From Ralstonia wenshanensis (lineage in GTDB: Bacteria; Pseudomonadota; Gammaproteobacteria; Burkholderiales; Burkholderiaceae), in contig NZ_CP076412.1 of NCBI RefSeq assembly GCF_021173085.1, positions 1,178,001-1,242,000 on the forward strand: a stretch of DNA of 64,000 bases, read 5' to 3'. The position numbers were made by a program, and so were the translations under genes. Below the pieces are notes generated by a model that searched no databases, had not been told where the DNA came from, and saw nothing but the letters and a program-made list of their open reading frames with translations. This document shows positions 56,466-64,000 of this stretch, in pieces. Numbering within the stretch: position 1 is the first letter of the stretch; each line of letters begins with the position of its first letter.

Positions 56466-57200
56466 ATGCGTGTGCTTCTCGTAGAAGACGACGACATGAT
56501 CGGCGACAGCGTGCGCAAGGGTTTGCGCCACGACGGTTTCGCCATCGATTGGGTGCGCGACGGCGAGGCTGCCGTGCACGCCGTGACCGCCCCCGGCGCT
56601 GCCGGTGCAGAATCCGGCACCACCATGTTCGATCTCATGCTGCTCGACCTCGGCCTGCCCAAGCGCGACGGGCTCGACGTGGTGCGCGAGGTGCGCCAGC
56701 GCGGTATCGCCATCCCCATCCTGATCCTCACCGCGCGCGACGCCGTGGCCGACCGCGTGGCCGGTCTTAATGCCGGCGCAGACGACTACCTGGTCAAGCC
56801 GTTCGACCTGCAGGAACTGGCCGCCCGCATGCACGCGCTGCTGCGCAGACAAGGCGGCCGTGCCGATCCGCTCATGCGCCACGGCGAGGTGCTGCTCAAC
56901 CCTGTCACCCGCGAGGTGCTGCGCGCGGGGGTGCCGGTCAAGCTGTCGGGCCGCGAGTTTGCGGTGCTGCATGCGCTGCTGGCGCGGCCGGGCAAGGTGT
57001 GGTCGATCGCACAACTGCAGGACAACCTCTACGGCTGGGATGAAGAGGTCGGCAGCAACACGGTCGAGGTCTACATCCATGCGCTGCGCAAGAAGCTCGG
57101 CAGCCATTTCATCCAGAACATCCGCGGCGTGGGGTATGTGATTCCACGTGAGGCGGCAACGTCGCCTGTGGAACCTGCCGGCGACGACGCGCACCAATAA
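56466..57200 (+). CDS. OmpR-family response regulator (QseB/PmrA-like)
   Basis: 244 residues. Receiver domain with acidic cluster ED8D9, phosphoacceptor Asp61 and Lys in LVKPFD; C-terminal winged helix (SGREFAVLHALLARPGKVWS, GSNTVEVYIHALRKKLG, IRGVGYVI). The loop before the phosphoacceptor is about ten residues longer than usual (APGAAGAESGTT), moving the Asp from about 51 to 61. The ATG at 56466 is preferred to the GTG before it. The kinase gene follows three bases later. Confidence 0.93.
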   Translation: MRVLLVEDDDMIGDSVRKGLRHDGFAIDWVRDGEAAVHAVTAPGAAGAESGTTMFDLMLLDLGLPKRDGLDVVREVRQRGIAIPILILTARDAVADRVAGLNAGADDYLVKPFDLQELAARMHALLRRQGGRADPLMRHGEVLLNPVTREVLRAGVPVKLSGREFAVLHALLARPGKVWSIAQLQDNLYGWDEEVGSNTVEVYIHALRKKLGSHFIQNIRGVGYVIPREAATSPVEPAGDDAHQ

Positions 57201-57203
57201 CCC

Positions 57204-58520
57204 ATGCAATCGATTCGTAAAACCCTGCTGTGGTGGCTGGCCGGCGGCCTGCTGGCGGGCATTGTTATCGCCACCGGCCTGATCTACGCGCAGGCGCGCC
57301 AGGAGGCCAACGCGCTGTTCGACTACCAGATGCAGCAGGTGGCCGCCGCCTTGCCGAGCCAGTGGATCGACCCGCCGCCGCCGGCGCTGGCCGGCATTGC
57401 GCGTGACGACGATGTCGTGATCCGCATCTGGGACGGCACCGGGCGCAGCCTGTACCTCTCGCACGCGCGTCCCGATCTGCCGGACCAGGCGGAGCTGGGT
57501 TTCTCAGACGCGAATACGCCGGAAGGCCCATGGCGCATCTACAGCGTTGCGTTCGGGCCCGCCGTGGTGCAGATCGCCCAGCCATACAGCGCGCGGCACG
57601 AGGTGGCGGCGCGCATGGCGCTGCGCACGGTGGCTCCCCTCTTGATCCTGTTGCCGCTGCTGGGCTGGATCGTGTGGCTTGCGGTCGGGCGTGGGCTGGC
57701 GCCGCTGGGCTCGGTGGCCAAGCAGGTGCAGGCGCGTGATGCGGCAGCGCTGTCGCCGTTGCCCACGCAGGGCCTGCCTGACGAGATCCGCCCGCTGACG
57801 AACGCATTGAACGATCTGCTTGCGCGACTCGGCACCGCGCTCGCGCACCAGCGCGCGTTCGTTGCCGACGCCGCCCACGCGCTGCGTACACCGTTGGCCG
57901 CCCTCAAGCTGCAGTTGCAGGTGGCCGACCGCGCCGAGAACGAAGACGAACGCCGCGCCGCACATGCTGATCTGCATCGGGGTGTGGAACGCATGATCCG
58001 TCTCGTCGGCCAGTTGCTCACGCTCGCGCGGCAGGAGCCTGGCGCCGCCGATACGCAACGCGCATCCGTTGCGCTAGACGCCGTGGCGGCCGACGTGGTT
58101 GCCGAGTTGTCGCCGGCGGCAGTGCACAAGGGCATTGATTTGGGGATTGCGGTGGAGTCGCAGCCGGCTTCGGTCATGGGCAATACCGATGCGCTGCGTG
58201 TGCTGCTTGTGAACCTTGTCGACAACGCGTTGAAATACTGTCCGGCCGGGGCGCGCGTCGATGTGTCGACGGCACATACGCCAGACGGTGGCGCGCAGCT
58301 CGTGGTGGAGGACAACGGCCCCGGCATCCCTGCGGAAGAACGCGAACGCGTGCTCGATCGCTTCTATCGGCCTGCGCAGGCGCCCACGGGCGGCAGCGGC
58401 CTGGGGCTCGCCATCGTCCGCGAAATTGCGCAGGCGCACGACGCCGCCCTTGCGCTGGAAGCGCGCGAGGGTGGCGGCTTGCGCGTGGTGCTGCGCTTTC
58501 CATTCAGGGCCAGCGCGTAG
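57204..58520 (+). CDS. Sensor histidine kinase (QseC/PmrB-like)
   Basis: 438 residues. Helices at about 8-30 and 141-162 enclose a periplasmic sensor of about 110 residues. Short HAMP-like stretch, then the phosphorylation His225 in DAAHALRTP. ATPase boxes are intact: NLVDNALKY, DNGPGIP and GSGLGLAI. Partner of the regulator just upstream. The sensed signal is unknown. A short inverted repeat (GAAACA-TTT-TGTTTC, 58520-58534) overlaps its stop. Confidence 0.93.
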   Translation: MQSIRKTLLWWLAGGLLAGIVIATGLIYAQARQEANALFDYQMQQVAAALPSQWIDPPPPALAGIARDDDVVIRIWDGTGRSLYLSHARPDLPDQAELGFSDANTPEGPWRIYSVAFGPAVVQIAQPYSARHEVAARMALRTVAPLLILLPLLGWIVWLAVGRGLAPLGSVAKQVQARDAAALSPLPTQGLPDEIRPLTNALNDLLARLGTALAHQRAFVADAAHALRTPLAALKLQLQVADRAENEDERRAAHADLHRGVERMIRLVGQLLTLARQEPGAADTQRASVALDAVAADVVAELSPAAVHKGIDLGIAVESQPASVMGNTDALRVLLVNLVDNALKYCPAGARVDVSTAHTPDGGAQLVVEDNGPGIPAEERERVLDRFYRPAQAPTGGSGLGLAIVREIAQAHDAALALEAREGGGLRVVLRFPFRASA

Positions 58521-58561
58521 AAACATTTTGTTTCGTGTGACGTGCGCGTGCGCCTTGCACC

Positions 58562-58578
58562 TTTAAGTCTCGTTTAAG
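58562..58578 (+). promoter_or_regulatory. PmrA/QseB-type box upstream of htrA
   Basis: TTTAAG-TCTCG-TTTAAG matches the known direct-repeat consensus (C/T)TTAA(G/T)-N5-(C/T)TTAA(G/T) exactly. It lies 11 bases before a possible -10 (TACGAT, 58589-58594) and 90 bases before the protease start, and directly follows the two-component genes. This is good evidence that the adjacent regulator controls the protease; direct binding is not shown. Confidence 0.7.
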
Positions 58579-58667
58579 TCTGCCCGCCTACGATGCCTTC
58601 AACCGATGGGCACGACAGGCGACTCCGCAGGCCGTGACCCTCGTGCTCAGCAAGAGAGGACACGACA

Positions 58668-60149
58668 ATGACGCGTCAAACCCTGGCACGCAGTGCGGCT
58701 GGCCTGGCCGCTGTGGTCGCCGTTGCAGGCGGCTATGCCTATCTGCAAAAAGACATGATTTCGCGTGCGGTGGCCGCACCCGTGGCCACCGCAGCAGCAA
58801 CCACCGCGTCCGCTCCTGGCTCGGCTGCGGTGGCTGTTGCGGCGCCCATGGATTTCTCCGGCATCGTCGATCGCTACGGCCCGGCGGTGGTCAACATCAG
58901 CACCACCGCGCATGCGCAGCGCACCAGCATGCAGGGTCTGCCGCCTGGCATGAGCCCGGATGATCCGTTCTCCGAATTCTTCAAGCACTTCATGCCGCAG
59001 ATGCCGCAACAACGCGGCGACCAGATCGTGCGCGGTCTGGGCTCAGGCTTCATCGTCTCGGCCGATGGGCTGATCCTGACCAACGCCCACGTGGTGGATG
59101 GCGCGCAAGAGGTCAACGTCAAGCTGACCGACCGCCGCGAGTTCAAGGCCAAGGTGCTGGGCGTCGACAAGCAATCCGACGTGGCAGTGCTGCGCATCTC
59201 GGCCAAGAACCTGCCGGTGGTGCAAATTGGGAGCCCAGCCAATACCAAGGTGGGTGAGCCCGTGCTGGCCATCGGTTCGCCGTACGGTTTCGAGAATACC
59301 GTCACGGCGGGCATCGTGAGCGCCAAGTCGCGCTCGCTGCCGGACGATACCTATGTGCCGTTCATCCAGACTGATGTGGCCGTGAACCCCGGCAACTCGG
59401 GTGGCCCGCTGTTCAACCAGCGCGGCGAGGTGATCGGCATCAACTCGCAGATCTACAGCCAGACCGGCGGCTACCAGGGCTTGTCGTTTGCCGTGCCGAT
59501 CGATGTGGCGATGAAGGTGGAGCAGCAGCTCGTGTCGACCGGCAAGGTCACGCGTGGCCGCCTGGGCGTTGCGGTGCAGGAGGTTGACCAGTCGCTTGCC
59601 GACTCCTTCAAGCTGCCCAAGCCCGAAGGCGCATTGGTCAACTCGGTCGAAGACGGCGGCCCCGCAGCCAAGGCAGGCCTGCAACCAGGCGACGTGATCC
59701 TGCAGATTGGCGATGCACGTATCGACCGGTCGGGTGATCTGCCCGAACAGGTGGCCGACATCAAGCCTGGGACCACCGTCCCGCTGCAGATCATCCGCCA
59801 GGGCAAGCAGACCACGCTGACTGTGACCGTCGGTGCCGCCAAGGACGCCAAGGTGGCGTCGAGTGAAAAGGCTGCGCCCGACCAAGGCCGTCTGGGCTTG
59901 GCGGTGCGTCCGCTGCAACCGGAAGAGAAGCGCCAGAACGGCCTGCCTGGCGGCCTCGTGGTGATGGACGTAACCGGCCCGGCGGCCAAGGTCGGCATCC
60001 AGCCCGGAGACGTGATCCTGTCGCTCAACGGCACACCGGTGTCATCGGTGCAGGAGCTGCGCACGCTGGTGGATCGCGCCGGCAAGCATGTCGCGCTGTT
60101 GGTGCAGCGTGACGATACGAAGATCTTCGTGCCGGTGGATCTCGGTTGA
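58668..60149 (+). CDS. Periplasmic serine protease/chaperone of the Do (HtrA/DegP) family
   Basis: 493 residues. N-terminal signal or anchor helix (8-26), Ala-rich linker, trypsin-like domain with His141 (TNAHVV), Asp171 (SDVAVL) and Ser244 (GNSGGP), then two PDZ domains (about 295-385 and 400-490). Between signal and protease lies the loop PDDPFSEFFKHFMP typical of DegP relatives. AGGA precedes the ATG. The upstream PmrA-type box ties it to envelope-stress control by the preceding two-component system. Followed by a clear terminator. Confidence 0.95.
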   Translation: MTRQTLARSAAGLAAVVAVAGGYAYLQKDMISRAVAAPVATAAATTASAPGSAAVAVAAPMDFSGIVDRYGPAVVNISTTAHAQRTSMQGLPPGMSPDDPFSEFFKHFMPQMPQQRGDQIVRGLGSGFIVSADGLILTNAHVVDGAQEVNVKLTDRREFKAKVLGVDKQSDVAVLRISAKNLPVVQIGSPANTKVGEPVLAIGSPYGFENTVTAGIVSAKSRSLPDDTYVPFIQTDVAVNPGNSGGPLFNQRGEVIGINSQIYSQTGGYQGLSFAVPIDVAMKVEQQLVSTGKVTRGRLGVAVQEVDQSLADSFKLPKPEGALVNSVEDGGPAAKAGLQPGDVILQIGDARIDRSGDLPEQVADIKPGTTVPLQIIRQGKQTTLTVTVGAAKDAKVASSEKAAPDQGRLGLAVRPLQPEEKRQNGLPGGLVVMDVTGPAAKVGIQPGDVILSLNGTPVSSVQELRTLVDRAGKHVALLVQRDDTKIFVPVDLG

Positions 60150-60179
60150 CGTAGACCTCGGCACTGCATCTCCTCGAAT

Positions 60180-60207
60180 AGCCGGTCCCAAGGGGCCGGC
60201 TTTTTTT
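60180..60207 (+). terminator. Rho-independent terminator after htrA
   Basis: AGCCGGTCC-CAAG-GGGCCGGCT stem-loop followed by a run of seven T's, 30 bases after the stop codon. Classical form. Confidence 0.92.
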
Positions 60208-60595
60208 GTCTTGCCGGCCCTACGCCTTTGCCGGGAAAACCCTGCCTTGACTTCTAATATATCAATTAATAGATTTTGATATATCAGAAATTGGCTCCCT
60301 GCGGACGTGCCTGCTCGCAACGATGCAGTCCTCCGGTAGATGCCAATACAAAAAGCAGAGAGGAGACGCATGCAATACCCCCGCCACCGGCGGTGGGCGC
60401 TAACGCGCGCCCATACGCTTTTCGCGCCTTCACGACGCACATTGCAGCGCAACACCGGCGCGTGCTGATCCGCCCATTCGGCGTTCGTATTCCCACGCGC
60501 GCCCGCCTCCGCCAAACGCGTGCGGTTCCGTCTGCGAGCGGCTTGCACGCGCGCTGAATTCACACCCATACGAAGCAAACGAGGAGAACAACACG
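60208..60595. promoter_or_regulatory. Intergenic region upstream of the pectinase genes with an AT-rich palindrome
   Basis: No gene is seen in these 388 bases. ATATATCAA (60257-60265) and TTGATATAT (60276-60284) are exact inverted copies ten bases apart, and TGATATATCA (60277-60286) is itself a perfect palindrome. The patch is strikingly AT-rich against its surroundings, as expected for a promoter with an operator. It lies about 310 bases before the polygalacturonase start, so a long leader or a second promoter nearer the gene is possible. Confidence 0.5.
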
Positions 60596-62377
60596 ATGAC
60601 CTATTCAATAGCGGTGCGGCCAGCGCGTGCCTGCATCGGCCTGATCTGCCTATCTGTCAGCCTTGCTTTGACCGGCTGCGGGGGTGGTGATGGCAGCAGT
60701 AGCGACATCGCCAGCAGCGGCGGTGGTGTCGCCACCAGCCCTGGAACCGGCCCTGGAGTCGGCACCGGTACATCTACGACAACTTCCCCTGCGCTCTGGC
60801 CGGCCACGGCGCTTTCGGATCCGGCCGTGCAGGGCAAGGAGCCGTCGCTACCGACTACGGTGTGCGCGACCTTGAGCGCCACCTTGACCAAGAACAACAA
60901 AGGGCTGCTCGACGCGTCGGTGGATGCGCCGCCGGCCAACTCTGAGCCCGACACCGCCAACATTCAGGCGGCCATCAACGGTTGTCCTGCCGGACAAGCG
61001 GTGAAGCTGGTCAAGGGAAGCCAAGGCCAAAATGCTTTTCTCAGTGGCCCGATCGTCTTGCCGGGGTCAGTCACGCTGTGGGTCGATGCGGGGGTGACAC
61101 TGTTCGCCTCACGTAAGCCGTCTGACTACCAGATCAGCGGTAAGAACAATTGCGGCGAAACCGCCAGCAGCGATAACGGCTGCAACGCGCTCATCACCAC
61201 GACGCCCAATGGCAACGGTGTGGTCGGCGACGGCGTGATCGACGGCCGCGGCGGCGAGGTGCTCACCTCCGGCCTGTATGCCAACAAGCTCACGTGGTGG
61301 GATGTCGGCGCGCTGACCAAAACCATGAGCAACGCCAGCCAGAACAACCCGCGCCTGATCCAGGTGAATGGCGGCAGCAACTTCAGCCTCTATCGGATTA
61401 CGTTGCAGAACGCGCCGAAGTTCCACGTTGTCACGAGCGGCGTCAGTGGCGTGACCGCCTGGGGCACCAAGATCCTGACGCCCTCGCTCGAATACTCCGT
61501 GGCAGGCTACCAATGCGCAGCCAACACGATGCCGGTCGTCTCAGGTTCGCCCAATACCACCACGCCCAGCACCTGCTTTACGCCTGCCACCGTCAAAAAC
61601 ACAGACGGCATCGACCCAGGCCAATCGCAGAACGTGCTCATCGCGTTCAACCACATCAGCAATGGCGACGACGGTATCGCCATCAAGTCGCACGCCAGTA
61701 CCACGGGCCCCGTTTCCAACGTGCAGATCCTGCACAACCGCTTCTATTTCACGCATGGCATGTCGCTCGGCAGCGAAACCGACAGCGGCATGAATGGCAT
61801 CACGATCCGCGACCTGACCATCGACGGTTTCGACATGAGCGCCACCAGCGGCTTTCGCATCAAGACCGACGATAGCCGTGGCGGTGAAGTCAAGAAAGTG
61901 ACGGTTGACGGTGTGTGCGCACGGCGTCTGCAACAGCCGATCGTGATGGACCCGTACTACGGCGACGCTTCCGGCTCGGCCAAGGCGCTCTACCCGAACC
62001 TTCATGACATCACGGTGCGCAATTTCCGCTACCTGGATGTGGCCGGCTCCGTCTATGACGGCGCCAACGCAGCCTTACTGCTGCGCGGCTACCAGTCGCA
62101 GGGCCAGTTCAACTATCTCTACAACGTCGTCTTCGACAACGTGGTCTTTGATTCTCTGCCGGGTTGGGCAACGACCAAGCTGACGAATCCCGTGCCGTCC
62201 TATGCGGAGTTGACGATGGGTTCGGGGCCGGTGTCGTTTGCCAGCCTGCTGCTCGCGGGGCAGGACATCAACCACGTCCACATCTTCGACAACCGGGCGG
62301 CAACCCCGGCGCCCTATGACTGCTCGGCCGCGTTTGTGGACTTCCCCGCAGTGAATGCACCGATGTCGATTCATTGA
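60596..62377 (+). CDS. Polygalacturonase lipoprotein (glycoside hydrolase family 28)
   Basis: Cleaves alpha-1,4-galacturonan of pectin; 593 residues. Signal peptide with lipobox LTGC, then a Gly/Ser/Thr linker (about 28-60) and the right-handed beta-helix. GH28 catalytic motifs are complete: NTDGID (about 335), NGDDGIAIKS (about 355), THGMSLGS (about 387) and FRIKTDD (about 421). GAGGAGA precedes the ATG. The pectinesterase gene follows 46 bases later, so the pair can de-esterify and cut pectin together. A lipid anchor is unusual for plant-pathogen pectinases, which are mostly free exoenzymes. Exo or endo action cannot be told. Confidence 0.93.
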   Translation: MTYSIAVRPARACIGLICLSVSLALTGCGGGDGSSSDIASSGGGVATSPGTGPGVGTGTSTTTSPALWPATALSDPAVQGKEPSLPTTVCATLSATLTKNNKGLLDASVDAPPANSEPDTANIQAAINGCPAGQAVKLVKGSQGQNAFLSGPIVLPGSVTLWVDAGVTLFASRKPSDYQISGKNNCGETASSDNGCNALITTTPNGNGVVGDGVIDGRGGEVLTSGLYANKLTWWDVGALTKTMSNASQNNPRLIQVNGGSNFSLYRITLQNAPKFHVVTSGVSGVTAWGTKILTPSLEYSVAGYQCAANTMPVVSGSPNTTTPSTCFTPATVKNTDGIDPGQSQNVLIAFNHISNGDDGIAIKSHASTTGPVSNVQILHNRFYFTHGMSLGSETDSGMNGITIRDLTIDGFDMSATSGFRIKTDDSRGGEVKKVTVDGVCARRLQQPIVMDPYYGDASGSAKALYPNLHDITVRNFRYLDVAGSVYDGANAALLLRGYQSQGQFNYLYNVVFDNVVFDSLPGWATTKLTNPVPSYAELTMGSGPVSFASLLLAGQDINHVHIFDNRAATPAPYDCSAAFVDFPAVNAPMSIH

Positions 62378-62423
62378 GCGCAACTGGGTTCCGCTCATCC
62401 AAAAAGAAGAAGAGGAAACAACA

Positions 62424-64000
62424 ATGACAAGAACGTTCCAGCGCGCAATTGTGGTTGCAGCCCTGCCGGCACTGCTGTTGGCGGGCTGCGGCGGAGATGG
62501 TGGCGCCGACACTGCCAGCGCCACCACCGGAGGAAGCGGTGGCGCGGCGACAACGGCCAGCCTCGCTTCTGTGAATGTGTCCGAGACCTCCAGCCAGACG
62601 AGCGCCGCCGTTGGGGACAGGGTGATCTGGACGATCACCGCCGTGAACAACGGAAGCGGCGCCACCGGGGATACCGTTTCGCTGGTGGTCAGCGTGCCAG
62701 GCAACGTCGGTGGTATCGCGGTGAACGCGCAGGGTGCAACATGCGGGCCGGCAGTCAGCACGCTCACGTGCACGATCCCGCCCGGGCTCGCAGCCGGAGC
62801 CGCCGCGACCGTCACCCTGACGGCCACGGCCACAACCGCCGGTAGCCTCACCAGTTCTGTCTCGACATCCGGCGAAGGGGTGTCGGGCTGTGCGGCCCAG
62901 GGCAGTTGCAGTACGTCAGTGACGGTTGCGCCGGCTGCCGGCGGAGCGGGGTCTTCTGGTGGTTCGTCGTCAGGCTCGACGAACGCGGTCGGGTTGGTTC
63001 CCGCCAACGGAGAAACCGCCGCCTATGTCGACACGCGGCTGCAACTCAGCTTTGATGGCACCCCCATCTTGGGTGCGACCGGCTTGATCAAGGTTTTTAA
63101 CGCCACGACGGGTGCGCAGGTCGACCAGATCGATATCAGCGGTGCACCGGTCACCGCCGGCGGCGAAACGCAGACCTATATGCCGGCCGCCAACACCGAG
63201 ATCGACACGCTGGGCAACAACACCGGGCTGACCCAGTGGCGGTATGTGTACTACACGCCGGTCACGATTTCCGGTAACACGGCCACCATCCGCCTGCACG
63301 ACAACATGCTCAGCAACGGCACCAAGTACTACGTCACCATCGACAACGGTGTACTGGCCGGCAAGATGAACGGTATCCCCTTTGCGGGCATCACCTCGCC
63401 TACCGCGTGGACCTTCACGACCAAGGCGGCCCCGGCATCCCAGACGGCCGTGACCGTCGCCAGCACCGGCACGGCGGACTTCCGCACCGTACAGGGTGCG
63501 CTCGACTGGATCATGCGCAACAGCAGCGCGAACGCGTCGGCCAGCAAGACGATCACGATCCAGGATGGCAGCTACAACGAGCAGCTGTTCCTGCGCAACG
63601 TGAATAACCTGACGATCTCGGGCCAGAGCCAGGCGGGCACCATCGTCTATCAGGACAATTCAGAGTCTTACAACCCAGGCACCGGCGGCAGCAAGGCGGC
63701 ACCGGCCACAACGCTGACGACGGAAGGCAGCGGCACCCGGCGCGCCCTGGGAGGCGGAAGATCCGTCCTTCTGGTGGAAGGTTCCGACCTGCTCAAGCTC
63801 ACCAACTTCACGTTGCAGAACTCGCACGTCAGACAGTCGAACTTCAACAACCAGGCCGAAGCGCTTTACTACAACACCTCCACCCTGACCGCCAGCCGCA
63901 TGGTGGCAAGTTTCATGAACTTCCTCAGCGCGCAGGATACGATCCAGACCAAGGGCTGGGTCTGGTACTACAAGTCCTACATTGCCGGAAACGTTGATTT
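62424..64000 (+). CDS. Pectinesterase lipoprotein with N-terminal accessory domains, C-terminus cut by window edge
   Basis: Removes methyl esters from pectin; 525 codons visible. Lipobox LLAGC, Gly/Ser-rich linker, then a DUF11-like immunoglobulin-type domain (about 47-165), a Gly/Ser linker, and a second beta-sandwich (about 190-335; AWTFTTK ending suggests a Big_5-type domain). The carbohydrate esterase 8 beta-helix starts at DFRTVQGALDW (about 353) with GSYNEQLF, QAEALYYN, the catalytic-Asp region SAQDTIQTKGW and the start of the second catalytic motif GNVDF at the very edge. AGAGGAAA lies before the ATG. Probably co-transcribed with the polygalacturonase gene. Confidence 0.92.
   Translation, partial: MTRTFQRAIVVAALPALLLAGCGGDGGADTASATTGGSGGAATTASLASVNVSETSSQTSAAVGDRVIWTITAVNNGSGATGDTVSLVVSVPGNVGGIAVNAQGATCGPAVSTLTCTIPPGLAAGAAATVTLTATATTAGSLTSSVSTSGEGVSGCAAQGSCSTSVTVAPAAGGAGSSGGSSSGSTNAVGLVPANGETAAYVDTRLQLSFDGTPILGATGLIKVFNATTGAQVDQIDISGAPVTAGGETQTYMPAANTEIDTLGNNTGLTQWRYVYYTPVTISGNTATIRLHDNMLSNGTKYYVTIDNGVLAGKMNGIPFAGITSPTAWTFTTKAAPASQTAVTVASTGTADFRTVQGALDWIMRNSSANASASKTITIQDGSYNEQLFLRNVNNLTISGQSQAGTIVYQDNSESYNPGTGGSKAAPATTLTTEGSGTRRALGGGRSVLLVEGSDLLKLTNFTLQNSHVRQSNFNNQAEALYYNTSTLTASRMVASFMNFLSAQDTIQTKGWVWYYKSYIAGNVD

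Noticed and set aside
60257..60286. Attachment site or insertion-sequence end
   Set aside because: No tRNA, integrase, transposase or target duplication is nearby; an operator explains the palindromes better.

Overview
The window is GC-rich (about 65-67% by eye), densely coded DNA from a betaproteobacterium of the Burkholderiaceae, most like Ralstonia. Supporting signs are a Ralstonia/Burkholderia-type porin, a hydroxycinnamate (ferulate) operon, a coxMNOP-like oxidase with a cytochrome c domain fused to subunit II, an edd / zwf-pgl-glk / hexR Entner-Doudoroff locus, sedolisin, and a polygalacturonase-pectinesterase pair. No ribosomal, tRNA or replication genes are seen; an accessory second replicon is plausible but is inference.

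Layout. (1) 1-9.4 kb: the left-truncated gene of a secreted D-aminoacylase, an unknown membrane protein, and an RND efflux operon (pump, adaptor, outer-membrane lipoprotein) lying downstream of a MarR regulator. (2) 9.5-18.2 kb: an operon that can take feruloyl esters to vanillate: hydroxycinnamoyl-CoA hydratase/lyase, vanillin dehydrogenase, feruloyl-CoA synthetase, a tannase/feruloyl-esterase lipoprotein, an aromatic-acid MFS transporter and a porin. A perfect 19-bp palindrome sits between the putative -35 and -10 of this operon. (3) 18.2-24.3 kb: a group that looks stress-related (SDR, DUF421 protein, small hydrophilic protein, variant Nramp, Zn-dependent dehydrogenase, PIG-L deacetylase, glycosyltransferase). 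(4) 24.3-34.3 kb: a tightly overlapping minus-strand cluster for a carbamoylated, probably heptose- and pentose-containing glycoconjugate. (5) 34.7-38.3 kb: an unusual ABC exporter fused to a degenerate histidine-kinase ATPase domain and an intact receiver domain, with a small partner gene. (6) 38.4-45.5 kb: a PLP-dependent sulfur amino-acid enzyme, a 21-bp-periodic degenerate tandem array, and a caa3-type oxidase operon. (7) 45.6-53.7 kb: DUF3293, universal stress and YceH proteins, then the Entner-Doudoroff locus with two HexR operators. (8) 53.9-60.2 kb: sedolisin, a stand-alone deaminase-fold protein in lower-GC DNA, a QseBC/PmrAB-like two-component system, and an HtrA protease gene preceded by a match to the PmrA/QseB box. 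(9) 60.6-64 kb: polygalacturonase and pectinesterase lipoproteins; the second runs off the right edge.

Together, regions 2, 7 and 9 fit life on plant material: pectin and feruloyl esters are attacked outside the cell, the phenolic side chain is shortened to vanillate, and sugars enter the Entner-Doudoroff pathway. The most unusual elements are the ABC-pseudokinase-receiver fusion beside the glycan cluster, the indel-free 21-bp array, and the deaminase-fold orphan. All starts were chosen by eye from ribosome-binding sites and overlaps.
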